Source of the DNA: Paralimibaculum aggregatum
GTDB lineage: Bacteria > Pseudomonadota > Alphaproteobacteria > Rhodobacterales > Rhodobacteraceae
Direction: 5' to 3'
Length of the DNA stretch: 64,000 nt
Assembly (NCBI RefSeq): GCF_030270585.1
Contig: NZ_BSYI01000015.1
Coordinates: forward strand, 1 to 64,000
Under the pieces are notes generated by a model. That model was not told where the DNA came from and searched no databases. It saw only the letters and a list, made by a program, of their open reading frames with translations. Shown one piece after another: positions 1-7,293 of this stretch; within the stretch, counting starts at the first letter, position 1; each line of letters starts with the position of its first letter. The translations under genes and the position numbers were made by a program.

Positions 1-119
1 CCGGGCCGCCCGCCCCCGGCAGGGCGCTTGCGCCGGGGCGGGTGCTCGGTCAGGCTGCGACGGAGGGGCGGCCGGGTCCCGGGCCGCTCCGCTGTGCGCA
101 ACGGGACGGAGGCGGCGCC

Positions 120-629
120 ATGACCGTGGACGTCAAGATCAACTGGACGAAGAACAAGAGCAGCCCCAGCTTCAAGTCCAGGACCTACAAGGACCTCTTC
201 GCCGAGATCGGCAAGAAGAAGGCGAAGGGCAATCCCATCGGCGAGTTCGAATGGGAGGACTTCAAGTGGAAGATCTATGCCGACAAGAAGTCCGGCAACA
301 TCGCCAAGGTGGTGATCGACGCGGCCTACAGGATCACCGTGCCGAAATGGCCGGCCGCCGGCAAGGCCAGCCCGGCCGAGAAGAAGGCCTGGGAGAAATG
401 CATCGCCGCGCTGGCCAAGCACGAGGAGACGCACCGGCTCTACCACCTCGAGGCGCTGGCGAAGTTCAACACCGAGGTGAACAAGCTCGCCGCCCCGACG
501 CTGGCCGATGTTGAGACCCTGCTCGCCACCATGCAGACCGACCACAAGAAGGAGCAGAAGGCCTATGACGGGCGCACCGGCCACGGCGTGAAGGAGGGCG
601 CCACCCTGCCCCACCCGGACAGCCTCTGA
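120..629 (+). CDS. DUF922-like putative zinc protease (HEETH motif)
   Basis: A 169-residue protein. The ATG at 120 is chosen because GGACGGAGG lies just upstream; the open frame extends further 5' but in poor, arginine/glycine-rich sequence. Seen: a HEETH motif at residues 101-105, inside a helix-like stretch, matching the HExxH zinc-protease signature, and a preceding Trp/Lys-rich beta-like half. The layout resembles DUF922 (predicted Zn-dependent proteases), but those usually carry a signal peptide or lipobox and this one has neither. It is very rich in Lys, unlike its Arg/Ala-rich neighbours. The N-terminal INWTKNKS stretch (residues 7-14) is echoed in the orphan protein at 61102-61818. 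The next gene converges with a 4-base gap. Substrate and location are unknown; protease activity is inferred from one motif. Confidence 0.7.
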   Translation: MTVDVKINWTKNKSSPSFKSRTYKDLFAEIGKKKAKGNPIGEFEWEDFKWKIYADKKSGNIAKVVIDAAYRITVPKWPAAGKASPAEKKAWEKCIAALAKHEETHRLYHLEALAKFNTEVNKLAAPTLADVETLLATMQTDHKKEQKAYDGRTGHGVKEGATLPHPDSL

Positions 630-633
630 GGCC

Positions 634-1080
634 TCAGCACCAGCTCACCGCCCCGCAGAGCCAGATCACCGCCGCATAGCGCCCCGCCTTGGCCGCCGCC
701 ACCAGCGCCAGGAACAGCCAGAACGGCGTCCGCAGCACCCCCGCCACCACCGTGAGCGGGTCGGCGAAGGGCGCCCAGGAGAGCAGCAGCGTCCACACCC
801 CCCAGCGGCGATACCAGTCGCGCGCCCGGGCCATCTGCGCCGGGCCCGCCGGGAACCAGCGCCGGCCCTCGAACCGGTCGAGGAACCGCCCCATCCAGTA
901 GTTCGCCACCGAGCCCAGCGTGTTGCCGACCGAGGCCGCCGCGAACAGCGCGCCGACCGGCGCCGTCTCCGCCGCCAGCATCGCCCCGAGCACGAATTCC
1001 GACTGGAACGGCAGCAGCGTCGCCGCGCCGAAGGCGGCGAGGAACAGCCCCGCCAGCGCGCCCCAGGTCTCCCAGTCCAT
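634..1080 (-). CDS. YqaA/DedA-like small membrane protein
   Basis: A 148-residue integral membrane protein with hydrophobic segments near residues 5-25, 38-55, 95-115 and 118-140. The length and the pattern of a small residue/Pro-rich first helix, a central GNxxGxxxNYWMGR-type loop and an amphipathic FxxRFEG segment fit the YqaA branch of the SNARE-associated (VTT/DedA-like) family. Family members are linked to membrane homeostasis, but no substrate can be read from the sequence. The start at 1080 is chosen because the protein begins with the typical short MDWETW lead into the first helix. An in-frame extension to 1347 is Ser/Arg-rich and implausible. Confidence 0.72.
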   Translation of the reverse strand: MDWETWGALAGLFLAAFGAATLLPFQSEFVLGAMLAAETAPVGALFAAASVGNTLGSVANYWMGRFLDRFEGRRWFPAGPAQMARARDWYRRWGVWTLLLSWAPFADPLTVVAGVLRTPFWLFLALVAAAKAGRYAAVIWLCGAVSWC

Positions 1081-1222
1081 GCCGCCGCTCCCCCCCGTGT
1101 TCCCGCGAACCTGCCGGCCGAACCCCGCCCTTCGGAACTTTCCCGCCCGGTTTACGGCGAATTTAGGAACATTTGTCAGGATGTCCGCTTCCGACCCCGC
1201 GAAACACCCGGAGGACCGCCCG

Positions 1223-1732
1223 ATGCCCCGCACCGACACCCTGCCCGAGGCCGCCCGCCTGCTGCTCGCCGAGCTCGAGGAGCGCACCCGCTGGCAGGCC
1301 GAGCTGAGCCGCGAGCTGGCCGCCGCCAGGCGCGAGCGCGAGACCATCCTCTCCGGGCTGCAGCCGGTGCTGCGCGGGCTGCCCGAGGCGGTGCGCGCGC
1401 CGCTCTATGCCGAGCTCGGCCGCATCGGCCGCCTGCTCGGCCCCTCCGACCGCGAGATCGGCCGCACCCCGCGCGCCCGCGCCGCGCTCGGCTTCCTCGC
1501 CCAGCTCGACTATACCGAGATCCGCGCCGCCGAGCTGAATTTCTACCTGCGCCGGCAGGGGTTCGACTGCGCGCCCCGCTACGCCGCCCGCCTGCTCGAC
1601 GCCTGGCGCCGCGCCGGCATCGTCGAGCGCATCGGCCACGGCCTCTACCGCCTGGTGATGGGCCACCCCGCCGTCGCCCGCATCCGCCTCCTGCAACTCG
1701 AGGCCCCGGACAGGGGGGCTAAGGGTGGATGA
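1223..1732 (+). CDS. Hypothetical coiled-coil / winged-helix-like protein
   Basis: A 169-residue protein not recognised as a named family. The ATG at 1223 has a perfect GGAGG (1210-1214) 8 bases upstream, which favours it over the in-frame ATG at 1181. Residues about 8-50 form a charged helix (AELEERTRWQAELSREL), probably a coiled coil. The C-terminal half (about residues 75-155) reads like a small winged helix, with helices around LDYTEIRAAELNFYLRR and a strand pair IVERIGHGLYRLV. A DNA-binding or accessory role is possible but not shown. It is divergent from the YqaA gene. The AT-rich island begins directly after its stop codon. Confidence 0.6.
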   Translation: MPRTDTLPEAARLLLAELEERTRWQAELSRELAAARRERETILSGLQPVLRGLPEAVRAPLYAELGRIGRLLGPSDREIGRTPRARAALGFLAQLDYTEIRAAELNFYLRRQGFDCAPRYAARLLDAWRRAGIVERIGHGLYRLVMGHPAVARIRLLQLEAPDRGAKGG

Positions 1733-3240
1733 TGCGCAACCAACGCACAACAATACACCTACGCAAGATTAAGTGCTTTCCACAACCCTCTATGCATCAT
1801 TATACTCTCGGATGAGTTGAATTTAGATGCTTGATTTCGAAACTTGAACGAATAGTATTTATTATTTCTATGGTCCTTGTATGTATTACCAATTGCTCCG
1901 CAGTCATACAATACATTGAAAATTCCCTCAATATCTAAACCATCGCCAAATCGCGATTCAATCTTGGACTTCGCTTCAAAAAATTGGAATTCTCTTCGTT
2001 TTAATTTAGAAACTTCGCCAAACAAATCTGACAAAACATCTTGCGGCACAAACCCATACAACTCGTCCATCACTTCTGGGAGAAAATAGTCTTGTGAATA
2101 TTTCCTGACTCCGCTCAATATTTGAGTTCTGTCAATTGGAGATTTATGCATCATCTCCTGTATACTACTAAGTAATACAATAAAATCCCTAGGTCTATGT
2201 CGAGTTAGATCAAGGAGATAATGGTAAACCCTCTTTCCGTCTATCAAACCTTTCTGAAAATACTCTAATATATCCGATCCTTCTCCAGTAGATGCTTTGG
2301 CGCGATGATTGGCAAGCTCAACTAACATAGAGCGACCCGGGGAGTTTGGATCATGATACCAATCCAATACAATCGAAAAATTTTGTCTGATCTTGTTCTT
2401 GTTAGCTCCCGATACCCTCGTGAATAAATCTTGTCGGCATAATATTACAATTTTTATCTTTAGTCCATTCTCTCTGAAAAATCCATTGAGTCTTTGAGTT
2501 TCAAATATCAACGCACCAAGAACATCATACTGACGGCCTCTCTTTGTAAGAATATCATCAAGGCCGTCTAGAATAATAAAATGCTTCGCTTTTGTATTTG
2601 CTCTAAGAATTAGAGATTTGAATGATTCAACGTGATTAGGAATATCATATATTTCACTTCTCCCGCCAGATTCGTAGGAGATCTGAGCGTACTGGGGGAC
2701 TCCAACAGAAAACCCCTTCTTTCCGGCACTCAAAATAATCTTGTTAATATTATCAGATCCAACAAGGCCAGCTCCCGCAAAAATATCATTAATACGATTC
2801 AACTCTACCGAAGCTTCCGCATCAATACTATGATCGCCCCTCAGCATGTCCAACACAACAATCAGAAGAATCCAAGACCAGGCAGTAGGATACTTTGCCT
2901 CTGGCTCATCTTTTCCTCGAACAATCTTCGAGAACGCAGTATAAGATATGTCCTCAAGAAGTAGTTGTCTGTCAAATTGCATTGGATCCGATTTTCCCAT
3001 GAGCGAAATATGTCGCCCCAAGGAAGTCTTACCTGACCCCTTGTCTCCTAGACAAACAAACTTACTGGTTTCAGTTATCTCATGGACCATGCCCTTCATA
3101 TCGAAAAATCCATCCGTCAAAAGCGACGGCAACTCTTCAAATTCCTTTTCAGCACTAGCAAAACCAAAATTTATTTCTTTAAATTTATTGATTCTTTCCA
3201 CAGTCGTACTCCCTCACTCTAAGCACCACCTCAGTATACC
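1733..3240. other. AT-rich single-gene genomic island abutting argF
   Basis: The base composition changes abruptly. A hand count of 1861-1920 gives 20 G/C in 60, whereas 1621-1680 just outside gives 46 in 60. The low-GC stretch starts right after the stop codon at 1732 and ends inside the last codons of argF, where ATA and TTA codons (rare in this window) appear before the high-GC argF body resumes near 3240. It holds one gene, the P-loop ATPase. No transposase, integrase or clear flanking direct repeat was seen by eye. The simplest inference is a horizontally acquired cargo gene whose junction replaced the 3' tip of argF. Confidence 0.75.
1759..3201 (-). CDS. Large P-loop ATPase, AT-rich, putative defence or stress ATPase
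   Basis: A 480-residue protein. Walker A is GDKGSGKT (residues 52-59). A Walker B-like strand FIILDGLDD sits near 208-216, with an Asp-Asp end as in STAND/AAA-like NTPases, and a sensor-1-like strand VILCRQDLF near 252-260. The C-terminal roughly 150 residues look like a winged-helix or receptor region (about 395-470). The organisation resembles the Sll1717-type P-loop ATPases, which are often annotated near phage-defence genes; that assignment is from memory and uncertain. The start is GTG at 3201 with GAGGGAG overlapping the argF stop codon, so it is placed to be co-transcribed and translationally coupled with argD-argF. Codon use is wholly unlike the neighbours (many AAA, ATA and TTA codons). 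No nuclease or transmembrane partner is encoded next to it. Confidence 0.8.
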   Translation of the reverse strand: MERINKFKEINFGFASAEKEFEELPSLLTDGFFDMKGMVHEITETSKFVCLGDKGSGKTSLGRHISLMGKSDPMQFDRQLLLEDISYTAFSKIVRGKDEPEAKYPTAWSWILLIVVLDMLRGDHSIDAEASVELNRINDIFAGAGLVGSDNINKIILSAGKKGFSVGVPQYAQISYESGGRSEIYDIPNHVESFKSLILRANTKAKHFIILDGLDDILTKRGRQYDVLGALIFETQRLNGFFRENGLKIKIVILCRQDLFTRVSGANKNKIRQNFSIVLDWYHDPNSPGRSMLVELANHRAKASTGEGSDILEYFQKGLIDGKRVYHYLLDLTRHRPRDFIVLLSSIQEMMHKSPIDRTQILSGVRKYSQDYFLPEVMDELYGFVPQDVLSDLFGEVSKLKRREFQFFEAKSKIESRFGDGLDIEGIFNVLYDCGAIGNTYKDHRNNKYYSFKFRNQASKFNSSESIMMHRGLWKALNLA

Positions 3241-4143
3241 CTTCTGCGCGTGCAGTCGGTTCTCGGCCTCATCGAACACAACCGAGCGGGGGCCGTCAAA
3301 CACTTCGGAGGTGACCTCCTCGTCGCGGTGCGCCGGCAGGCAGTGCATGAAGACCGCGTGCGGGGCGGCGCGGTCCATCAGCTCGGCGGTGACCTGGAAG
3401 GGCCGGAGCTGGTTGTGCCGGCGGTCGCGGGCCGAGACGTCGTCATGCATCGAGAGCCAGGCGTCGGTGATCACGGCGTCCGCCCCGGTCACCGCCGCCG
3501 CGGCGTCGCGGGCGATCTCGACGCGCGCGCCCTTCGCCCGCGCCGCCGCGACGATGCCGGGGTCGGGCTCGAGCGTCTCCGGGCAGGCGACGGTGATGTC
3601 GAAGCCGAACGCCGCGGCCGCATGGATCCAGGAGTGGCAGACATTGTTGCCGTCGCCAGCCCAGACCACCCGAGCCCCCCCCAAAGCCCCCACATGCTCC
3701 TCAAAAGTCAGGAGGTCGGCCATGATCTGGCAGGGGTGGCTGCGGTTGGTGAGGCCGTTCACCACCGGGATCTCGGCATGGGCGGCCAGCTCGCGCAGCG
3801 TCGCGTCCTGGAAGGTGCGGATCATCACCGCGTCGACGAAGCGCGACAGCACCCGGGCGGTGTCGGCCACGGTCTCGCCATGGCCGAGCTGCATCTCGGT
3901 ACCGGACAGGATCATCGTCTCGCCGCCCATCTGGCGGATGCCGACATCGAAGCTGATGCGGGTCCGCGTCGAGGGTTTCTCGAAGATCAGCGCGACGATG
4001 TGGTCGGCCAGCGGCTGCTCGGCATCCGGCGCCAGGCGCGGGCGGCCGTTGCGGGCCGCCTTGACGCGCTTGGCGTCGTCGAGGATGGCGCGCAGCTCCT
4101 CCGGGGCGATCTCGTCGAGGTCGAGGAAATGCCGTGCGCTCAT
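3214..4143 (-). CDS. argF: Ornithine carbamoyltransferase
   Basis: Catalyses carbamoyl phosphate + L-ornithine to L-citrulline in arginine biosynthesis (cytosol). At 309 residues it has the normal length. Seen: the carbamoyl-phosphate loop STRTR (about residue 57), the HPCQ motif (about 135), the ornithine-side DAWLSM segment (about 232) and the catalytic HCLPA motif (about 269). The ATG at 4143 overlaps the argD stop as ATGA, so the two are translationally coupled. The last codons (ATA CTG AGG TGG TGC TTA GAG TGA) use rare triplets and run straight into the AT-rich island, which suggests the 3' tip was replaced during island insertion while a functional ending was kept. Confidence 0.97.
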   Translation of the reverse strand: MSARHFLDLDEIAPEELRAILDDAKRVKAARNGRPRLAPDAEQPLADHIVALIFEKPSTRTRISFDVGIRQMGGETMILSGTEMQLGHGETVADTARVLSRFVDAVMIRTFQDATLRELAAHAEIPVVNGLTNRSHPCQIMADLLTFEEHVGALGGARVVWAGDGNNVCHSWIHAAAAFGFDITVACPETLEPDPGIVAAARAKGARVEIARDAAAAVTGADAVITDAWLSMHDDVSARDRRHNQLRPFQVTAELMDRAAPHAVFMHCLPAHRDEEVTSEVFDGPRSVVFDEAENRLHAQKGILRWCLE

Positions 4144-5321
4144 GCCGGGCCCTCCAGCGCCGTCGCGGCGCGGTCGAGGCGGCGCACCGCCTCCGCGATC
4201 TCGTCCTCGGAGACCGTCAGCGGCGGCAGCAGCCGCACCACGTTCTCGGCGGCGGGCACCGTGAGCAGCCCGGCCGCGCGCCCCGCCGCCACCAGGTCGG
4301 CGGCGGCATGGGGCTCGGCGATGCGCAGGCCGCGCATCAGGCCCTCGCCGCGGATCTCGGCGATCACCGCGGGATGCCCGGCGGCGAGCTCGGCCAGCCG
4401 CTGCGACAGGAAGCCGGCGCGCGCCCGCACGCTGGCGAGGAAGCCGGCATCGGCCACCTCCTCCATCACCGCGAGGCCGACCGCGCAGGCCAGCGGGTTG
4501 CCGCCATAGGTCGAGCCATGGCTGCCGACGCCCATCGGCGCCGCGGCGGCCTCGGTGGCCAGCACCGCGCCGAGCGGGAAGCCGCCGCCGATGCCCTTGG
4601 CGACCATCATCACGTCCGGCACGACGCCGGCCGCCTCATGGGCGAAGAGATGGCCGGTGCGCCCCATGCCGCACTGCACCTCGTCGAACATCAGCAGCAC
4701 GCCCCGCTCGTCGCAGAGCGCGCGCAGCGCCCGCAGCGCCTCGTGCGGCAGCACGCGGATGCCGCCCTCGCCCTGGATCGGCTCGATCAGCACCGCCGCG
4801 GTCTCCGGCCCGATCGCCGCCGCCAGCGCCGCCGCATCGCCCCAGGGCACGCTGTCGAAGCCCGGCATCAGCGGGCCGAAGCCGCCGGCGAGCTTCTCCG
4901 AGCCGGCCGCCGCGATGGCGCCGGTGGAGCGGCCGTGGAAGGCGCCCGCGAAGGTCACGATGCGGTGCCGCGCCGGGCTCTGCGCCTGGCCCCATTTGCG
5001 GGCGATCTTGATCGCCAGCTCGGCCGCCTCGGTGCCCGAATTGGTCAGGAACACGGTGTCGGCGAAGGTCTCGGCCACCAGGCGCTCGGCCAGGCGTCGC
5101 TGCTCGGGGATCTCGTAGAGATTGGACACATGCCAGACCCGTCGCGCCTGGGCCTCCAGCGCGGCGACGAGTTTCGGATGGGCGTGGCCGAGGGCGTTCA
5201 CCGCGATGCCGGCGCCGAAGTCGAGAAACTCCGTGCCGTCGGTCGTGGTGAGCCAGCATCCCTCGCCCCGCTCGAATTCGAGCGGTGCCCGCGCATAGGT
5301 CGGCATGAGCGGCGAGATCAC
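4140..5321 (-). CDS. argD: Acetylornithine aminotransferase
   Basis: A PLP-dependent class-III aminotransferase making N-acetylornithine from the semialdehyde, upstream of ArgF in arginine synthesis; many homologues also act on succinyl-diaminopimelate. 393 residues, normal length. Seen: SGTEAAE (phosphate-binding turn, about residue 99), FHGRS (about 130), FDEVQCG (about 213) and the PLP-lysine segment MVAKGIGGG (about 240). The start is taken as GTG at 5321, with GGAG about 10 bases upstream; the ATG at 5306 is an alternative. It is the first gene of an operon argD-argF-ATPase. Confidence 0.96.
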   Translation of the reverse strand: MISPLMPTYARAPLEFERGEGCWLTTTDGTEFLDFGAGIAVNALGHAHPKLVAALEAQARRVWHVSNLYEIPEQRRLAERLVAETFADTVFLTNSGTEAAELAIKIARKWGQAQSPARHRIVTFAGAFHGRSTGAIAAAGSEKLAGGFGPLMPGFDSVPWGDAAALAAAIGPETAAVLIEPIQGEGGIRVLPHEALRALRALCDERGVLLMFDEVQCGMGRTGHLFAHEAAGVVPDVMMVAKGIGGGFPLGAVLATEAAAAPMGVGSHGSTYGGNPLACAVGLAVMEEVADAGFLASVRARAGFLSQRLAELAAGHPAVIAEIRGEGLMRGLRIAEPHAAADLVAAGRAAGLLTVPAAENVVRLLPPLTVSEDEIAEAVRRLDRAATALEGPA

Positions 5322-5414
5322 CTGTGGTCAGCTCCTGTCTCTGGCCGGCCCGGAGGACCGGCGGGGTGGGTGGTGCCGGACATGGCCGGCGGGTTCGGCG
5401 TCGAAAACGCGAAA

Positions 5415-5441
5415 CGCCCCGTGGCGGCGTGCCAAGGGGCG
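5415..5441 (-). terminator. Hairpin between host-attachment gene and argD
   Basis: CGCCCC (5415-5420) pairs with GGGGCG (5436-5441). On the minus strand the stem is followed by TTTCGCGTTTT. It lies downstream of the gene at 5511-5969 and upstream of argD, so it could end the first transcript or act as an attenuator in the argD leader. The long loop (15 bases) makes it a modest call. Confidence 0.45.
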
Positions 5442-5510
5442 ACGCAAGGCTTATGGCGGATAGATCCGGGGGCTGTCAACGCCGCGGCGGACACGGCGCT
5501 GACGCCGCGT

Positions 5511-5969
5511 TCACCAGCCCGGCGCGAGCGCCCCCTTGACCGCCGCCTCGATGGCGCCGAGCGGGTGGTTGGTGAGGTCCTTGGCGATCTCGGCGGTGAC
5601 CAGCCCGGCGACATCCGCCGGCAGCGCGGCGCGCAGGGTGCCGAGCGCGGCGGGCGCGGCGATCATCACGATGCGCCCGACCCGCCCCTCGCGCGCCGCG
5701 CCGGCGACGCGCTCGGCGAAGGCGCGCAGGAAGCGCTCCCCGGCGAGGCTGTGCCAGTCGGGGGCGTCGAGCGCCGAGCGCTGGCCGGCGCCGGTGTCGG
5801 AGCGGCGGCCGGGCCGGTCGGTGCCCTGCTCGCGGGTCGGCGGGTTGTCGAGCTCGCTGGTGGCCAGCCGGCGCAGCGCCGGCGCCCTGTCGTGCCCGTC
5901 GTTCTCGAGAAGCAGGGCCTTGCCGCCATCGGCGACGACGACCCAGGTGATCGGCTTGCCATGTGCCAT
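5511..5969 (-). CDS. Host-attachment family protein (Host_attach/baeRF-like)
   Basis: A 152-residue soluble protein. The opening TWVVVADGGKALLLEN, the LDNPPTREQGTDRPGR loop and the C-terminal AEIAKDLTNHPLGAIE segment are characteristic of the family named 'protein required for attachment to host cells', first noted in plant-associated Rhizobiales. These proteins are structurally related to the eRF1 middle-domain group; the molecular activity is unclear and many bearers are free-living, so an adhesion role should not be assumed. The start ATG at 5969 follows a GGAGGACACCG ribosome site. It is a monocistronic-looking gene between argD and a glycosyltransferase. Confidence 0.88.
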   Translation of the reverse strand: MAHGKPITWVVVADGGKALLLENDGHDRAPALRRLATSELDNPPTREQGTDRPGRRSDTGAGQRSALDAPDWHSLAGERFLRAFAERVAGAAREGRVGRIVMIAAPAALGTLRAALPADVAGLVTAEIAKDLTNHPLGAIEAAVKGALAPGW

Positions 5970-6050
5970 CGGTGTCCTCCTTCTCCGGCAGAGGGTGCGG
6001 AGCGGTGACGGCCCGGCAGGGCGCAGGCGCGGGGGCGCAAAGGCCTGGGC

Positions 6051-7265
6051 TCAGGCCCCGATCAGGCCCTCCAGCCAGGCCTTCTTCTCGGCGAAGACCC
6101 GCTCGAGATCGTAAGCCTCGCGGATATGGGCGCGCGCCGCAACACCGAGCCGGCGGGCCAGCGCCCGGTCGTCGAGCATCTCCTCGACCCCGGCGGCGAT
6201 CCCGGCCGGCTCGTGGAACGGCACCAGCCGCCCGGTCTCGCCGTCGCCGACGAACTCGCGCACCGGGGCGACATCGGCGGCGACCAGCGCGCAGCCGGCG
6301 CTCATCGCCTCCAGCATCGACCAGCTCAGCACGAAGGGCACGGTGAGGTAGACATGGGCGTCCGAGGCCTGCAGCACGGCGAGATAGTCGGGCCGCGGCA
6401 GGTGCCCGGTGAAATGGGTGCGCGCCGGGTCGAGGCGGCACTCGGCGAGCATCCGCTTCTTCCAGCTGTCGCCCTCCGGCAGGCGGCGGCCATAGGCCAC
6501 CCGGTCCTCGCCGACGATGATCGCATGGAGCCGCGGGCGCCGCGCCTGCAGGATCTCGAGCGCGCGCATGAACTCGGGAAAGCCGCGCTGGGGCTCCATG
6601 CCGCGGGTGGCATAGGTGACGATCTCCGGCATCGCCGAGATGTCGAGCGCGCCGATCGCGGCCGGGCGCTCCGGCGCCGGGGCATGGGTCTCGGTATCGA
6701 CCCCGTCATGGATCACGGTGATGTCGCGGCGCAGCTTCTCCGGGAACTGCCCGGCCTGGAAGCGGGTCGGCGCGAGCGCGGCATCGGCGGTGACGATGTC
6801 GGTCATCAGCGGCGTGTTGCGCACGCGCTGGCGCAGCCGGTTGTCCTCGTCGTCCCTGAAGTCGCCGAGGAAGCCGCTGTCGACCGGGGGGTAGTTGTAC
6901 CACCATTCGAGATAGGGGATGAAGACCGCGTCCGGCCAGACATCCTTGGCGAACAGCCCGGCGCCCCAGCCGGAATGCGCCATCACGATGTCCGGCCGGT
7001 AGCCGCCCTTGCGCGCGGCATAGAAGGCGCGGGCGGCCATCTGGCCCTTGATCACCGCGCGCTCGGTGGAGCCGAGATAGGGATGGATGCCGCGGGTGAT
7101 GCCGCGCCCCTCCTCGAAGGGCAGGATGCGGAACACCTCCGAGCGGGTGTTGGCCCGCGCCGTGGCGAAGGCGGTCTCCCAGCCGGCGGCGGCGAGGCGC
7201 TGGCCGAGGAAGCCGAACTGCGCCGGGAAGTTGGTATGGACGAACAGGATCTTCGGGGCGGGCAT
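6051..7265 (-). CDS. GT4-family glycosyltransferase
   Basis: 404 residues. Transfers a sugar from a nucleotide-activated donor, probably to a surface glycan or capsule precursor at the cytoplasmic face. Seen: an N-terminal Rossmann-like half opening KILFVHTNFPAQF, an acceptor-domain loop HSGWGAGLF, and a C-terminal donor half with GMEPQRGFPEF, GHLPRPDYLAVLQ and the family-typical SWSMLEAMSAGCALVA segment holding the E-x7-E-like region. The ATG at 7265 (GAGAGAG upstream) is chosen; the frame is open 5' but overlaps the pentapeptide gene. It lies 28 bases downstream of the pentapeptide-repeat gene, so the two are probably one transcript. Substrate unknown. Confidence 0.88.
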   Translation of the reverse strand: MPAPKILFVHTNFPAQFGFLGQRLAAAGWETAFATARANTRSEVFRILPFEEGRGITRGIHPYLGSTERAVIKGQMAARAFYAARKGGYRPDIVMAHSGWGAGLFAKDVWPDAVFIPYLEWWYNYPPVDSGFLGDFRDDEDNRLRQRVRNTPLMTDIVTADAALAPTRFQAGQFPEKLRRDITVIHDGVDTETHAPAPERPAAIGALDISAMPEIVTYATRGMEPQRGFPEFMRALEILQARRPRLHAIIVGEDRVAYGRRLPEGDSWKKRMLAECRLDPARTHFTGHLPRPDYLAVLQASDAHVYLTVPFVLSWSMLEAMSAGCALVAADVAPVREFVGDGETGRLVPFHEPAGIAAGVEEMLDDRALARRLGVAARAHIREAYDLERVFAEKKAWLEGLIGA

Positions 7266-7293
7266 TGGCTCTCTCGCGCTGGACCGCCGACCC

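Noticed and set aside
1776-3202. CTTTCCACA present near both ends of the AT-rich island
   Set aside because: Nine bases, both inside the ATPase coding sequence; too short and badly placed to be a convincing attachment repeat.
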